Shown: piece after piece, positions 35,468-45,048 of the stretch | How the letters are laid out: each line of letters starts with the position of its first letter | Numbering within the stretch: the stretch's first letter is position 1 | From: Verrucomicrobiales bacterium | Lineage (GTDB): Bacteria; Verrucomicrobiota; Verrucomicrobiia; Limisphaerales; UBA9464 | Reading direction: 5' to 3' | DNA length: 62,232 nucleotides | Assembly (NCBI GenBank): GCA_027488845.1 | Contig: JAIYBC010000011.1 | Location: 1 to 62,232 of the forward strand | Translations under genes and position numbers: made by a program | Notes under the pieces: generated by a model | Told to the model about the DNA's origin: nothing | Databases searched by the model: none | Seen by the model: the letters and a program-made list of their open reading frames with translations, nothing else

Positions 35468-38400
35468 ATGTTCTCCCGCAGGCACATCAGTCTCCCTGGA
35501 CTGGCTTTGGCGTTCCTGTTCTCCGTGGCGGCTTCCGGCGCCGCGCCGGGAACCCCCGCCGGTCCGGTCCGCTTCAACCGGGACATCCGCCCGATCCTCT
35601 CCGACCAGTGCTTCGCCTGCCACGGCTTCGACTCGAAGAAGCGCAAGGCCGGCCTGCGACTCGATGTCGCCGAGGGCGCGTTCGCCGCGAACAAGGATGG
35701 CCGCGTCGCCGTGAAGCCCGGCAAGCCGGAGGAGAGCGAGCTTTGGAAGCGTCTGCTGACCACCGATCCCGACGACGTCATGCCGCCCCCGGACACGCAC
35801 AAGTCGGTGTCCGCCGAGCAGCGGGCCCTGATCCGGCGTTGGATCGAGCAGGGTGCCCCGTACGAGCGGCATTGGGCCTTCGAGGCGCCCCAGGCCGGAT
35901 CGCTGCCGGCGGTGGCCGACGGTTCGGTCCATCCCATCGACGTCTTCGTCCGCGAACGTCTCAAGGCCGAGGGCCTGAAGCCGGCGGCGGAGGCGGACCG
36001 TTCCACGCTGATCCGCCGGCTCAGCTTCGACCTCCGCGGACTTCCGCCGACCCCGGCCGAGACCGCGCGTTTCCTCTCCGACAAGCTCCCCGGCGCCTAT
36101 GAGCGGCTGGTGGACCGGTTCCTCGCCTCGGCCCAGTACGGCGAGCAGATGGCGCGGCACTGGCTCGACGTCGCGCGGTACGCCGACACCCACGGGCTGC
36201 ACCTCGACAACGAACGCCAGATCTGGCCCTACCGCGATTGGGTGGTCCGCGCGTTCAACCGGAACCTTCCCTTCGACCAGTTCACCGTCGAGCAGCTCGC
36301 CGGCGACCTCCTTCCGAATCCGACCCAGGAGCAGCTGGTCGCCACCGGGTTCAACCGGAACAACGTGACCACCAGCGAGGGCGGTGCCATCGACGCCGAG
36401 TTCGTGTTCCGCTACGCGGTCGACCGCACCTCCACCACCGTCCAGGCGTGGATGGGGCTCACCGCCGGCTGCGCCGTCTGCCACGACCACAAGTTCGACC
36501 CGATCTCGCAGAAGGAGTTCTACTCGATGTACTCCTTCTTCCACAGCGCCGCGGATCCCGCGATGGACGGCAACGCGCTGCGCACGCCGCCGCTGGTGCA
36601 GCTCAAGACGCCGGAGGAGGAGCGCAAGCTGGCCGGCATGGAGGCCGCCATCCGCGAGGCCGAGGAGAAGATCACCCAGTCGGCCAAGGACGTGGCCTAC
36701 ACCGACCCGGCGTCGCTGAATCCGCCGCCGGAGCCGCGCGAGGTGGAGAGCGTCTGGGTCGAGGACGACCTGCCGCCCGGGGCGAAGCCGCAGATGAAGC
36801 CCCAGTGGTCCCGCGCCGCGGAGGGTCCCGTCCTTTCGGGTTCGGTCTCGTTGCGCCAGAAGTCGGCGGCCCTCTGGCAGGACGTCTTCGAGAGCGTCTC
36901 CCTCGATGTGCCGCGGGGCTCGAAGGTGTTCGCCCATGTGTTCGTGGATCCGGCGAATCCGCCGTCCCTGGTCATGCTCCAGTTCTTCCAGGGCAGCTGG
37001 GAGCACCGGGTGGTGTGGGGCGACGCCGACGCCACGACCTGGGGTGAGAAGGGGACCGCGAGCCGGCAGGTGGGGGGGCCGTTGCCCAAGGCCGGGGAAT
37101 GGGTCCGGGTCGAGTTCGACGCCGAGAAGCTCGGATTGAAGCCGGGCGAGAAGGTCACCGGGCTCGCCTACACCCAGGTCGGCGGGACGGTCCATTGGGA
37201 CAAGGCGGGCGTGAAGGCGCGCGTGGACCCGGCGAACGATCCGTTGACCTCCTTCGCCGCCTGGAGCCGCCAGTACGAGGGCCGCGAGGCCAAGGAACTG
37301 CCGGAGAACGTCCGGAAGCTCTTCAAGGACACCAAGCCGACGGAGAGGACTCCGGAGCAGGCGAAGGTCCTGCGGGACCACTACGTCTCCCGCGTCTGTT
37401 CCGAGACACGGGCGACCTTCGAGCCGCTGTTCGCCTCGGTGGCCGAGCTGAGGAAGCGGCGCGACCAGTTCAACGACGCCATCCCGCAGACGTTCATCTG
37501 GCGGGACCTCGACAAGCCGCGGGAAAGCTTCGTGATGGTGCGTGGCCAGTACGACAAGCCCGGCGAGAAGGTCCCCCGGGCCACGCCCGCGGCTTTGCCG
37601 GCGCTGAAGCCCGCCGGCGAGGTGCCCAACCGCCTCGACCTCGCCCGTTGGCTGATGGCCGAGGACCATCCGCTCACCGCGCGCGTCACCGTGAACCGCC
37701 TGTGGCAGCAGTTCTTCGGGATCGGGCTCGTCAAGACCTCCGACGACTTCGGTTCCCAGGGCGAGCCGCCCAGCCATCCGGAACTGCTCGACTGGCTGGC
37801 CATCGACTTCCGCAGCTCCGGCTGGGATGTGAAGCGCTTCGTCCGCCTGATGGTGACCTCGGCCGCCTACCGGCAGGATTCCAAGGCGGATGCGGAGCTC
37901 GTCCAGCGGGATCCCGAGAACCGGCTGCTCGCCCGCGGACCGCGGTTCCGCCTCGATGCGGAACAGCTCCGGGACAACGCGCTCTTCGTCTCCGGACTCC
38001 TGGACGCAACCATGGGCGGGAAGGGCGTCCGGCCCTACCAGCCGCCGAACATCTGGGAGCCCGTCGGATACGGCGGTTCGAACACCCGCTTCTACAAGGC
38101 GGACGCCGGTTCGGGACTCTACCGCAGGAGCCTCTACACCTTCTTCAAGCGGACGGCCCCGGCGCCGTTCATGTCGACCTTCGACGCGCCGAACCGGGAG
38201 CAGATCTGCACCCGGCGCGAGCGCAGCAACACGCCGTTGCAGGCGCTGCAGCTGCTGAACGACGTCCAGCATTTCGAGGCCGCCCGGTGGTTGGCCACGC
38301 GCATGATCCTCGAAGGCGGTCGCGGCGCGCCCGAGCGCATCCGCTTCGCCTACCAGACCGTGTTGGCCCGCAACCCGGATGCCGAGGAGCTGTCCGTGGT

Positions 38401-38578
38401 CCAAGGCGCCCTCGACCGGTTCGTGGCGCGGTACCGTTCCGATCCCGAGTCGGCCGGCAAACTGGTCGGGTTCGGCGAGGCGAAGGCCCCGAAGTCGGTC
38501 GCGTCGGAGGAGATCGCCGCCTATGCGCACATCGCCAACCTGATCCTCAACCTCGACGAGACCATCAGCCGCAACTGA
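35468..38578 (+). CDS. PSCyt1/DUF1549/DUF1553 (PSD1) secreted cytochrome-domain protein
   Basis: A 1,036-residue exported protein. A signal peptide ([19 protein letters not shown]) precedes a planctomycete-type cytochrome C domain with haem motif CFACH ([19 protein letters not shown]) and [14 protein letters not shown]1549 follows (about 165-375: [39 protein letters not shown]), then a middle beta-region, then DUF1553 (about 715-1000: [40 protein letters not shown]). The CxxCHDH in DUF1549 may be a second haem or metal site. These proteins are abundant in Planctomycetes and Verrucomicrobia and are thought to act in degradation of complex polysaccharides or other electron-linked periplasmic chemistry; the exact role is unproven. 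A DUF1501 partner follows after 4 bases. Confidence 0.93.
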   Translation: MFSRRHISLPGLALAFLFSVAASGAAPGTPAGPVRFNRDIRPILSDQCFACHGFDSKKRKAGLRLDVAEGAFAANKDGRVAVKPGKPEESELWKRLLTTDPDDVMPPPDTHKSVSAEQRALIRRWIEQGAPYERHWAFEAPQAGSLPAVADGSVHPIDVFVRERLKAEGLKPAAEADRSTLIRRLSFDLRGLPPTPAETARFLSDKLPGAYERLVDRFLASAQYGEQMARHWLDVARYADTHGLHLDNERQIWPYRDWVVRAFNRNLPFDQFTVEQLAGDLLPNPTQEQLVATGFNRNNVTTSEGGAIDAEFVFRYAVDRTSTTVQAWMGLTAGCAVCHDHKFDPISQKEFYSMYSFFHSAADPAMDGNALRTPPLVQLKTPEEERKLAGMEAAIREAEEKITQSAKDVAYTDPASLNPPPEPREVESVWVEDDLPPGAKPQMKPQWSRAAEGPVLSGSVSLRQKSAALWQDVFESVSLDVPRGSKVFAHVFVDPANPPSLVMLQFFQGSWEHRVVWGDADATTWGEKGTASRQVGGPLPKAGEWVRVEFDAEKLGLKPGEKVTGLAYTQVGGTVHWDKAGVKARVDPANDPLTSFAAWSRQYEGREAKELPENVRKLFKDTKPTERTPEQAKVLRDHYVSRVCSETRATFEPLFASVAELRKRRDQFNDAIPQTFIWRDLDKPRESFVMVRGQYDKPGEKVPRATPAALPALKPAGEVPNRLDLARWLMAEDHPLTARVTVNRLWQQFFGIGLVKTSDDFGSQGEPPSHPELLDWLAIDFRSSGWDVKRFVRLMVTSAAYRQDSKADAELVQRDPENRLLARGPRFRLDAEQLRDNALFVSGLLDATMGGKGVRPYQPPNIWEPVGYGGSNTRFYKADAGSGLYRRSLYTFFKRTAPAPFMSTFDAPNREQICTRRERSNTPLQALQLLNDVQHFEAARWLATRMILEGGRGAPERIRFAYQTVLARNPDAEELSVVQGALDRFVARYRSDPESAGKLVGFGEAKAPKSVASEEIAAYAHIANLILNLDETISRN

Positions 38579-38582
38579 CCCC

Positions 38583-40052
38583 ATGAATCCCCTCTTCGAA
38601 TACAACCTCGCGCAGACCCGCCGTCAGTTCTTCGGCAACACCGGGATACGGCTGGGCGGACTCGCCCTCGCGGCCCTCGGTGCCGGTCCCGCCGGCCGGT
38701 TGATCGGCGCCCCTGCGGATCGCGTCCATCCGCCGCTGCCCGGATTCCCCCACTTCGCCCCGAAGGCGAAGAGCATCATCTACCTGCACATGAACGGGGC
38801 GCCGTCCCAGCTCGATCTCTGGGACCACAAGCCCGGTCTCCGCGAGTACTTCGACAAGGACCTCCCGGACTCGGTGAAGAACGGCCAGCGGATCACCACC
38901 ATGACCTCCGGGCAGACCCGGTTCCCGGTGGCGCCTTCGATGTTCCAGTTCGCCCAGCACGGCCAGAGCCGCCGGTGGGTCAGCGAACTCCTGCCCCACA
39001 CCGCGCGCATCGTGGACGAGATCGCCCTGGTGAAGTCCGTCCAGACGAACGCCATCAACCACGACCCGGCCTGCACCTTCGTGATGACCGGGGCGGAGAT
39101 CCCGGGCAAGGCGAGCCTCGGTTCGTGGCTGGCCTACGGACTGGGCAGCGAGAACAACGACCTCCCGGCGTTCGTCGTCCTGACGCCGAACTGGTCCTCG
39201 AAGGCGGATGCCCAGGCGCTCTTCACCCGCATGTGGAGCAGCGGCTTCCTCCCGACCAAGTACACCGGCGTCGCGCTCCGCGCGGTCGGCGATCCGGTGC
39301 TGTACATCGACAACCCGCCCGGCGTCGACCGCTCCGACCGGCGCGTCCTGCTCGACGCCCTGAACCGGCTGAACCAGCGGACCCACGACCGCCTCGGGGA
39401 TCCCGAGACCCTCACCCGCATCGCGCAGTACGAGATGGCCTTCCGGATGCAGAGCAGCGTGCCGGACCTCGTCGACTTCAAGAAGGAGTCGAAGTCCACC
39501 ATCGACCTCTACGGCGAGGAGGTGAACAAGGCCGGTTCCTACGCGGCCAGCGCGCTGCTGGCGCGGCGGTTGGTCGAGCGGGGTGTGCGCTGCGTCCAGG
39601 TCCTCCACCGGGGCTGGGACCAGCACGGAAGCCTGCCGTCCGAGATCCGGGCCCAGTGCAAGGACATCGACCAGGCCACGGCGGGACTCGTCATGGATCT
39701 CAAGGCGCGTGGCCTGCTCGACGAGACCCTGGTGGTCTGGGGCGGGGAATTCGGCCGCACGGTCTACTCCCAGGGCAAGCTCACCGCGACCGACTACGGC
39801 CGCGACCATCACCCGAGGAACTTCTGCATGTGGATGGCCGGCGGTGGGATCAAGCCCGGCATCGTCTACGGCGAGACCGACGACTTCAGCTACAACGTCG
39901 TGGAGAACCCGGTGCACATCAACGAGCTCAACGCCACGATCCTGCAGTGCATGGGCATCGACCACCGGCGCTTCACCTTCAAGAGCCAGGGCCTCGACCA
40001 GCGCCTCACCGGCGTCGAGGAAGTGCACCCGGTCAAGGCGCTGCTCGCCTGA
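38583..40052 (+). CDS. DUF1501 protein (Tat-exported, sulfatase-like fold)
   Basis: A 489-residue protein of the DUF1501 family, the regular partner of DUF1549/DUF1553 proteins. The N-terminus has a Tat-type signal ([20 protein letters not shown]). Core motifs include [52 protein letters not shown] and [11 protein letters not shown], which recall the alkaline phosphatase/sulfatase superfamily. The enzymatic activity is not established. The start lies 4 bases after the cytochrome-domain gene, so the two form an operon that ends at a clear terminator (40095-40116). Confidence 0.93.
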   Translation: MNPLFEYNLAQTRRQFFGNTGIRLGGLALAALGAGPAGRLIGAPADRVHPPLPGFPHFAPKAKSIIYLHMNGAPSQLDLWDHKPGLREYFDKDLPDSVKNGQRITTMTSGQTRFPVAPSMFQFAQHGQSRRWVSELLPHTARIVDEIALVKSVQTNAINHDPACTFVMTGAEIPGKASLGSWLAYGLGSENNDLPAFVVLTPNWSSKADAQALFTRMWSSGFLPTKYTGVALRAVGDPVLYIDNPPGVDRSDRRVLLDALNRLNQRTHDRLGDPETLTRIAQYEMAFRMQSSVPDLVDFKKESKSTIDLYGEEVNKAGSYAASALLARRLVERGVRCVQVLHRGWDQHGSLPSEIRAQCKDIDQATAGLVMDLKARGLLDETLVVWGGEFGRTVYSQGKLTATDYGRDHHPRNFCMWMAGGGIKPGIVYGETDDFSYNVVENPVHINELNATILQCMGIDHRRFTFKSQGLDQRLTGVEEVHPVKALLA

Positions 40053-40094
40053 GCCGGCGGGCGGTTGGGAGAGGGCGCGCGAGCGTCGTGGAGG

Positions 40095-40116
40095 GCGCGA
40101 GTCCGCTCGCGCTTTT
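40095..40116 (+). terminator. Rho-independent terminator after DUF1501 gene
   Basis: A perfect 7-bp stem GCGCGAG (40095-40101) / CTCGCGC (40106-40112) with TCCG loop is followed by TTTT. It ends the DUF1549/DUF1553-DUF1501 operon, 42 bases after the stop, in a convergent gap with the LysR gene. Confidence 0.75.
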
Positions 40117-40216
40117 CACCACGTGGACCCGTTCGACACCGTTCCCGCGGCCGTGGCCGGGACGCGGGATCCAGACGCATTCCAAGGTGAACCCCGGCCC
40201 ACGCTGTCGGGCGGGC

Positions 40217-41134
40217 TCAGAACAGGATGTTGCCGATGAACCCCGAGAGGTGTTCGGGCATCCGTGTCCGGCGCCGTGTGACGACCACCAGTTCGCGCTC
40301 GAACCGTTGCTTCAAGGAGACCCGGCGTATCGACCTTTTGTTCGGGTAGAGAGCCAAGGCGCGAACCGGCACGAAGCTGACGCCCATTCCCAGGGAAACC
40401 AGGTTGATGATCAGGTCGAAGCTGTCCAACTCCATGGCCGGCTCGGCAGACCACCGCTGCTTACGGAACCATCCGCGGAGACGTTGACCGGTGGTGGTGG
40501 TGTCGCTGATCAGCAGCCACGACTGTTCGGAGACCCATTTGGCCAATGCATCGCCGCGGGTCGGCACGACCCCGTTTCCGTCGGCGGGGACGATCAACGC
40601 GAAGGCGTCGGTGAAGCGGTGCGTCACCTGGAGCGACTTCGCCAGCTTGGCCCTGCCGCACATCACACCGAGATCGAGCTCGTTCGCGAGAAGCGCGGCG
40701 AGGATGTCGTCGCTGTCCAGGCACCCGACCCGGCAACCCACCTCCGGCCGGCGCCTCAGGTTCGCGTGGAAGAAGCCCGGCAGATGCGCCAGTCCGATGG
40801 ATCGCGAAACGCCGACCCGGACCACCGGCCGTGCGCCGGTGAAGGCCTCCCGAAGGCCCTGCAACGTTGAATCCACATCGCCCAGGAGCTGGATCGATTC
40901 GGCGTACAGGAACTGGCCGGCCGGGGACAGGTCAACGGAGCGGGTCGTACGCTCCAGGAGCCCGACCCCAAGGCCCGTTTCCATCGCCTGGATCTGACGC
41001 GTGATGGCGCTTTGGGTCAGTCCGGCCAACTCGGCCGCACGCGTGAAGCTCCGGTGCCGTGCGACCAGGTGGAACAGGTGCAGCTGGTAGAGGTCGAACG
41101 GGACGGTGGCCAGGAACTCATTCACGGAACGCAT
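40217..41134 (-). CDS. LysR-type transcriptional regulator
   Basis: A 305-residue LysR-family regulator. The N-terminal winged helix-turn-helix reads FHLVARHRSFTRAAELAGL, TQSAITRQIQAMETGLGVGL and LERTTRSVDLSPAG (about residues 20-75). A linker helix and a periplasmic-binding-like effector domain follow (about 100-300). The family binds DNA as a tetramer at sites near its own promoter and responds to a small metabolite. It is divergent from a ferredoxin gene with a 73-base gap, so that gene is the most likely target. No metabolic partner identifies the effector. Confidence 0.93.
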   Translation of the reverse strand: MRSVNEFLATVPFDLYQLHLFHLVARHRSFTRAAELAGLTQSAITRQIQAMETGLGVGLLERTTRSVDLSPAGQFLYAESIQLLGDVDSTLQGLREAFTGARPVVRVGVSRSIGLAHLPGFFHANLRRRPEVGCRVGCLDSDDILAALLANELDLGVMCGRAKLAKSLQVTHRFTDAFALIVPADGNGVVPTRGDALAKWVSEQSWLLISDTTTTGQRLRGWFRKQRWSAEPAMELDSFDLIINLVSLGMGVSFVPVRALALYPNKRSIRRVSLKQRFERELVVVTRRRTRMPEHLSGFIGNILF

Positions 41135-41160
41135 CAGTCGATGTGTTTTATGAAGTTATT

Positions 41161-41178
41161 GCGACATGGCAAGGTCGC
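41161..41178. promoter_or_regulatory. Candidate LysR operator between LysR gene and ferredoxin gene
   Basis: An interrupted inverted repeat GCGAC (41161-41165) N8 GTCGC (41174-41178) is flanked by AT on each side. This resembles the dyad around the T-N11-A core of LysR boxes. It is centred about 40 bases upstream of the ferredoxin ATG and 35 bases from the LysR start. An AG-rich ribosome site (GGAAAGGA) precedes the ferredoxin start at 41208. Confidence 0.45.
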
Positions 41179-41207
41179 TATGTTGGCCGTGAAGGAAAGG
41201 AACACCC

Positions 41208-41438
41208 ATGGCCGAAAGAACGAGAAGAACGCCGGAGAACGTCCCCGGCACCTGGTATGTGGACGACACCTGCATCGACTGCGACCTGTGCCGCAGCACC
41301 GCACCGAGGATCTTCGGCCGGCAGGACGACGGAGGTTACAGCTACGTCCTCCGGCAGCCGGAGACGCCCATCGAGCTGGCCCTCGCCGAGGAGGCGAGGC
41401 TCGCATGCCCGACGGAGACCATCGGAAACGACGGTTGA
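41208..41438 (+). CDS. Small [4Fe-4S] ferredoxin
   Basis: A 76-residue acidic ferredoxin. The cluster ligands are CIDCDLC (a CxxCxxC triple at residues 23-29) and a single later Cys in ARLACPTETIG, consistent with one [4Fe-4S] cluster. The WYVDDTCIDCDLCRSTAP pattern is typical of single-cluster soluble ferredoxins. It would carry electrons in the cytoplasm. It is transcribed away from the LysR regulator across a short shared promoter. No oxidoreductase partner lies nearby. Confidence 0.9.
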   Translation: MAERTRRTPENVPGTWYVDDTCIDCDLCRSTAPRIFGRQDDGGYSYVLRQPETPIELALAEEARLACPTETIGNDG

Positions 41439-41445
41439 ACCCCGA

Positions 41446-41474
41446 CCGGTGCCGACGTCACGACGCGGCACCGG
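41446..41474 (+). terminator. Strong hairpin after ferredoxin gene
   Basis: A perfect 9-bp inverted repeat CCGGTGCCG (41446-41454) / CGGCACCGG (41466-41474) begins 7 bases after the ferredoxin stop. No T-run follows, so it is either a U-less terminator or a 3'-end stabiliser. Confidence 0.45.
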
Positions 41475-41629
41475 CCGGATCCTCCATGGGATCGCGCACC
41501 TCGCTTGGGGCGTAAGGAGTCCATCCCGCTACCCCGATACGCCAGACTGGCTGGGGATCCTGGACTGAGACCGCGATACCCCTGGTCCACGGCTCTGCCA
41601 CGCCGAACCCGCGTTTCCCTCGCCCTGCC

Positions 41630-42475
41630 TCAGCGGCTTGGCGGCTTTGCGCGCCGATCCCCTCGGCTCCGTTCCGCCTGTGAGGGGTGAACCCCAAGGA
41701 TCCAACCTTCTGTCCGGGCCGCCTGAATGAGGTCTCCGTTGAGTTCGGGTTGGAGGTGGCGGAGAAGGGAATCGTCGGTGTCGGCGGCCGCCAGCCAACG
41801 GGCCACGCGGCGTGCATCTCGCCGGTGTTCGTCCAAGCCGTCCTCGAGCGCGGTTTCCTTCGGATCGCCTGGATAGATCGCCGGGTAGGCTTCCGCGATC
41901 ACCGAGGCGCCAATGGGCGGGTTCCAGCCGTCGTAGGGCCAGCAGTGGAACCGGGTCCCAAGGGTCCGACGCAGGCGGAGGATCCACGGAAGGCCGGTGT
42001 GGGTGGAGGCGGCGACGCTTCCGGGGACGCCGAAGTGGAACACCGACTTGGCCCGGCACAACCGGTCGGCTTCGCGGCGCCATCGCGTCTCGCCGGTCCT
42101 CGCACGGGTTGTCGAACCGACCTCGCTCCGTAGGTCCCGGATGCGGCATCCATCGACGTCCGTGGGCCAGTGCCGCTGGAAGTCCACGAGGAAGGCGTCC
42201 CAATCCCGGGCGAGGCCGTGGCGTTCGAAGTAGGCCAGCGGAAAGGACAGGGCGTGGTCGATGCCCACGATCGTGGGCGTTTCCTCTCGGAGGAGGGCTT
42301 CGAGCCATCCGGCCAGGTCCCGGCGCGACCATCGGCGGTCCTTGCCATGGGGGCCGGGGACCTCCACCGGAAGCTTGCCCGACTCGGACACGGACACCCT
42401 CAGTCCGGGAATCGGTGTCTCGGGGGCTTCGGCGCCGGAGTAGTCGATGCCGACATGGCGTTGGAAGCGCTGCAT
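41630..42475 (-). CDS. DUF429-like protein of unknown function
   Basis: A 281-residue protein with RHVGIDYSGAEAPETPIPGL at the N-terminus, TIVGIDHALSFPLAYFERHG at about 90-110, and KSVFHFGVPGSVAASTHTGL and RFHCWPYDGWNPPIG further on. The paired Asp motifs (VGIDYSG, VGIDHALSF) suggest the RNase H-like/DUF429 fold, with nuclease-like or nucleotide chemistry possible; function is unknown. ATG 42475 gives the family-like start; the longer frame upstream is antisense to mtnB. The last six codons (AKPPSR) are translated from a CGCCAAG-family intergenic repeat, so the native C-terminus may have been replaced. It is divergent from mtnB with 93 bases between. Confidence 0.75.
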   Translation of the reverse strand: MQRFQRHVGIDYSGAEAPETPIPGLRVSVSESGKLPVEVPGPHGKDRRWSRRDLAGWLEALLREETPTIVGIDHALSFPLAYFERHGLARDWDAFLVDFQRHWPTDVDGCRIRDLRSEVGSTTRARTGETRWRREADRLCRAKSVFHFGVPGSVAASTHTGLPWILRLRRTLGTRFHCWPYDGWNPPIGASVIAEAYPAIYPGDPKETALEDGLDEHRRDARRVARWLAAADTDDSLLRHLQPELNGDLIQAARTEGWILGVHPSQAERSRGDRRAKPPSR

Positions 42476-42568
42476 GGCGGGGGATCCATCGTCCGCGAAG
42501 GCGCAGGCCGCAACCGCTCCCGGAACGGACTCGACCCGTGGGGCCGGGACTCGGACCATGACCGGCAC

Positions 42569-43210
42569 ATGAGCGTGGACGCAGAAGGAGTGGAGGAACT
42601 GATCGCCGCCGGGGTGGATTTCCATCGCCGCGGCTGGTCGTTGGGCACCAGCAGCAACTACAGCGTGGTGATCGGGAGGGATCCGGTTCGGCTCTGCATC
42701 ACCGGCTCGGGATTCGACAAGGGCCGCCTGCGTCCGGGTCAGTTCGTCGTCGTGGACGGGGAGGGGAACCGGTTGGACGAACGTCATCCGAAGCCGTCCG
42801 CCGAGACCTTGCTGCACACGTTGTTGGTGCGTGAGGCGGCGGCGGGGGCGGTGCTCCACACCCATTCCGCCTGGGGCACGGTGCTGTCCGCGGCGGCGGT
42901 GCGGCGCGGGTTCCTGGAGATCTCCGGCTACGAGATGCTGAAGGGGCTCGCCGGGATCACGACCCACGAGTCGACGGCCCGGATCGCGGTCGTGCCGAAC
43001 ACCCAGGACATCCGCGGGCTCGCCGCCGAGTTGCGCCCGCGACTCCAGTCGGGCGATCCCGCCCTGCGCCACGGTTTCCTGATGGCCGGACACGGACTCT
43101 ACACCTGGGGCAAGGACGTCGCGGAAGCCCGGCGCCACATCGAGGTGCTCGAGTTCCTGTTCGACGTGACCGGAAAGACGCTTTCTACCCCGGCGCTCTC
43201 GACGCTATAA
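42569..43210 (+). CDS. mtnB: Methylthioribulose-1-phosphate dehydratase
   Basis: A 213-residue class II aldolase-fold enzyme that dehydrates 5-methylthioribulose-1-phosphate in the methionine salvage pathway. Zinc ligands are visible in VLHTHSAWGTVLSA (His-x-His), and the family segments GYEMLKGLAGITTHEST and GFLMAGHGLYTWGKD follow. The start ATG 42569 (MSVDAEGVEELIAAG) fits family length; the longer frame is unsupported. It is the first gene of mtnB-mtnD-mtnC (10-base gap, then a 4-base overlap), giving three consecutive salvage activities. mtnA and the MTA nucleosidase/phosphorylase are not in this window. Confidence 0.94.
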   Translation: MSVDAEGVEELIAAGVDFHRRGWSLGTSSNYSVVIGRDPVRLCITGSGFDKGRLRPGQFVVVDGEGNRLDERHPKPSAETLLHTLLVREAAAGAVLHTHSAWGTVLSAAAVRRGFLEISGYEMLKGLAGITTHESTARIAVVPNTQDIRGLAAELRPRLQSGDPALRHGFLMAGHGLYTWGKDVAEARRHIEVLEFLFDVTGKTLSTPALSTL

Positions 43211-43220
43211 GACGGACACC

Positions 43221-43811
43221 ATGGCGCTGCTTCGAATCGCTGAAGAGAACCGCCTCCTCAAGGAGGTTTCCGAGATCCGTGGGCACCTCGCCCAACACGG
43301 CATCTGGTACGAGTCCTGGCCGGTCGAGGGCCGGATCGGGCCGTCGGCCACGAGCGAGGAGATCCTCACGGCCTACGAACCGGAGATCGAGGCGCTGAAG
43401 CGTCGGGGCGGCTACGTCACGGCGGATGTCATCGACGTCACCGCGGACATCCCCGGCCTGCAGGCCATGCTCGACAAGTTCAACAAGGAGCACACCCACG
43501 CGGAGGACGAGGTCCGCTTCATCGTCCGCGGCCACGGCATCTTCCACATCCATCCGCCGACCGGCCCTGTGTTCTCCATCGAGGTCTCCGCCGGCGACCT
43601 GATCAACGTGCCCGCCGGCACCCCCCACTGGTTCGACCTCTGCGCCGACCGGAACATCCGGGCGATCCGCCTGTTCCGCGAGAAGGCCGGCTGGTCGCCG
43701 CTCTACACGGGCAGCGACATCGCCACGCGCTTCGAGCCGCTGTGCTTCGGCCCGAGCCACCTGCCTCCGGGCACGCGGGTGACGCCTTCACTCCCCGTCC
43801 TGCCGGCATGA
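43221..43811 (+). CDS. mtnD: Acireductone dioxygenase
   Basis: A 196-residue cupin enzyme that oxidises 1,2-dihydroxy-5-methylthiopent-1-en-3-one with O2; with iron it yields the methionine precursor 4-methylthio-2-oxobutanoate. Metal ligands are in KEHTHAEDEVRFIVRG (His-x-His-x3-Glu) and the later His in VPAGTPHWFDL. FREKAGWSPLYTG is close to the family C-terminus. It overlaps mtnC by 4 bases (ATGA), so the last two genes are probably translationally coupled. Confidence 0.96.
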   Translation: MALLRIAEENRLLKEVSEIRGHLAQHGIWYESWPVEGRIGPSATSEEILTAYEPEIEALKRRGGYVTADVIDVTADIPGLQAMLDKFNKEHTHAEDEVRFIVRGHGIFHIHPPTGPVFSIEVSAGDLINVPAGTPHWFDLCADRNIRAIRLFREKAGWSPLYTGSDIATRFEPLCFGPSHLPPGTRVTPSLPVLPA

Positions 43812-44539
43812 TCCGGTTCAACGGCCGCGTCCTGCTCCTCGACATCGAGGGGACGGTTTCCAAGCTCTCCTTCGTCCACGAGGTGCTCTTCCCGTACGCG
43901 CGGGAGCGGGTCGGCGGCTTCCTGGCCGATCACGGTTCCGACGCTCCGGTGAAGGCGGTCCTGGAACAGATGGCGCGCGACGACGGGGCGGCCTCGTTCG
44001 CGGAGTGGTGTCCCGGGGCGGCATCCGGCCGTGGTGCGGCGGAGTGGGTGACGCGGAAGGTCCATGCGTGGATGGACGTCGACGCCAAGCTGACCGGCCT
44101 CAAGCAGCTCCAGGGAAGGGTCTGGGAGGGCGGCTTCCGCGACGGTGTCCTGAAGTCGCATCTGTTCGAAGACGTCCCGCCCGCACTCGAAGCCTGCGCC
44201 GGAAAGGGGATCTCGAACCGGATCTACTCCTCCGGAAGCGCCGCGGCGCAGCGGCTGTTCTTTCGATACAGCGATTTCGGGGACCTGAGCCGTTGGATCG
44301 ACGGCTACTACGACACGACCTTCGGACCGAAGCGTTCCGCGGACAGCTACCGGGCCATCGCGGCCGAGTGTCGCGTCGCGGCCGGGGAGATCCTCTTCCT
44401 GAGCGACGTGCCGGAGGAGCTCGACGCGGCCTCGGCGGCCGGGTGCCAGGTCGGGCTGATGCTCCGTCCCGGGAACCGACCCGTCTCGGGTACGCCCCAT
44501 CCGGAGATCCGTTCCCTGGCCGAACTGGAACTTCCCTGA
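43808..44539 (+). CDS. mtnC: Enolase-phosphatase E1 of methionine salvage
   Basis: A 243-residue HAD-superfamily enzyme that enolises and dephosphorylates 2,3-diketo-5-methylthiopentyl-1-phosphate. The HAD nucleophile is in LLLDIEGTVSKLSFVHEVLF (DxEGT), motif II in IYSSGSAAAQRLFF, and the distal Asp in EILFLSDVPEELDAA. YDTTFGPKRSADSYRAIA is family-typical. It is the last gene of mtnBDC. No terminator was recognised in the 160 bases that follow. Confidence 0.95.
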   Translation: MIRFNGRVLLLDIEGTVSKLSFVHEVLFPYARERVGGFLADHGSDAPVKAVLEQMARDDGAASFAEWCPGAASGRGAAEWVTRKVHAWMDVDAKLTGLKQLQGRVWEGGFRDGVLKSHLFEDVPPALEACAGKGISNRIYSSGSAAAQRLFFRYSDFGDLSRWIDGYYDTTFGPKRSADSYRAIAAECRVAAGEILFLSDVPEELDAASAAGCQVGLMLRPGNRPVSGTPHPEIRSLAELELP

Positions 44540-44702
44540 CGCCAGGCGGCTGCGGACGCCGGGGTTTCGGGGCGGTGGACGATGGGAAGAGCCCGCGGCG
44601 CAGGCCGCGACCGTTTTGGATTCCCTCCGTTCAAAATCCGAAATGGCAATTTACACCCACGGGGACCGCGATACTTTTCCCCCGGCGTCACCCCGCCGTC
44701 AC

Positions 44703-44921
44703 ATGGCGCAATCCACCGAAACCTCTGGCGATTCGCGGCTTCTCCAAGGCTCCACCCTCTACCGGGAATTCCTCGCCGAGAAGGAGGAGATCCTGAAGCA
44801 CAAGTGGATCGAGTCGGAGAAGCAGGGTCACGACATCGGCTTCGAGGCGGCCTTGGTGGATTGGATCACGAAGCACCGGGCCGGTTGGCGGCGGGCCCGG
44901 CAGGCCTACCCGAGTCGGTAG
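44703..44921 (+). CDS. Small conserved helical protein
   Basis: A 72-residue charged, mostly helical protein with LYREFLAEKEEILKHKWIES and GHDIGFEAALVDWITKHRAG. The segment REFLAEKEEILKHKWIESEK is the kind of sequence recurring in small cytosolic proteins of Planctomycetes and Verrucomicrobia (possibly the DUF4032-like group; the name is uncertain). Function is unknown. ATG 44703 is chosen; an in-frame ATG at 44643 or 44616 would add a low-complexity N-terminus. The pyr leader starts about 30 bases after its stop. Confidence 0.65.
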   Translation: MAQSTETSGDSRLLQGSTLYREFLAEKEEILKHKWIESEKQGHDIGFEAALVDWITKHRAGWRRARQAYPSR

Positions 44922-44951
44922 CCGCCAACGCCCGCTGCCCCGTCCGCGCGA

Positions 44952-44979
44952 CTTGAAGGCGGTCCTGTGAGACCCCAAG
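44952..44979 (+). promoter_or_regulatory. PyrR-type mRNA binding hairpin
   Basis: The upper stem GGTC (44961-44964) / GACC (44971-44974) closes a hexaloop CTGTGA, matching the CNGNGA loop of Bacillus PyrR binding sites (consensus ARUCCNGNGAGGYU), with compensated stem changes. A lower stem CTTG (44952-44955) / CAAG (44976-44979) and an asymmetric purine-rich bulge AAGGC complete the usual architecture. It lies 101 bases upstream of the pyrR start. UMP-liganded PyrR would be expected to bind it; this is inferred from sequence only. Confidence 0.6.
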
Positions 44980-45021
44980 ACGCCCATGCCACAGCCCACA
45001 ACCCGATCCCCGCACCCGTCC

Positions 45022-45048
45022 CGACGGAACCGTCGTCGTGGCGGTTCC
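45022..45048 (+). promoter_or_regulatory. Mutually exclusive hairpins in the pyrR leader
   Basis: CGACGG (45022-45027) / CCGTCG (45030-45035) and GGAACCG (45026-45032) / CGGTTCC (45042-45048) share bases and cannot form together. They lie between the PyrR-type hairpin and the pyrR start, where an attenuator or translation switch would be expected. No T-run follows, so control may act on translation or be Rho-dependent. Confidence 0.35.

Noticed and set aside
35396-38605. 1,069-codon minus-strand open frame
   Set aside because: It is antisense to the cytochrome-domain gene, whose own strand has clear haem and DUF1549/DUF1553 motifs.
42476-42568. SAM-type riboswitch in front of mtnB
   Set aside because: The 93-base gap has no recognisable conserved SAM riboswitch core or terminator.
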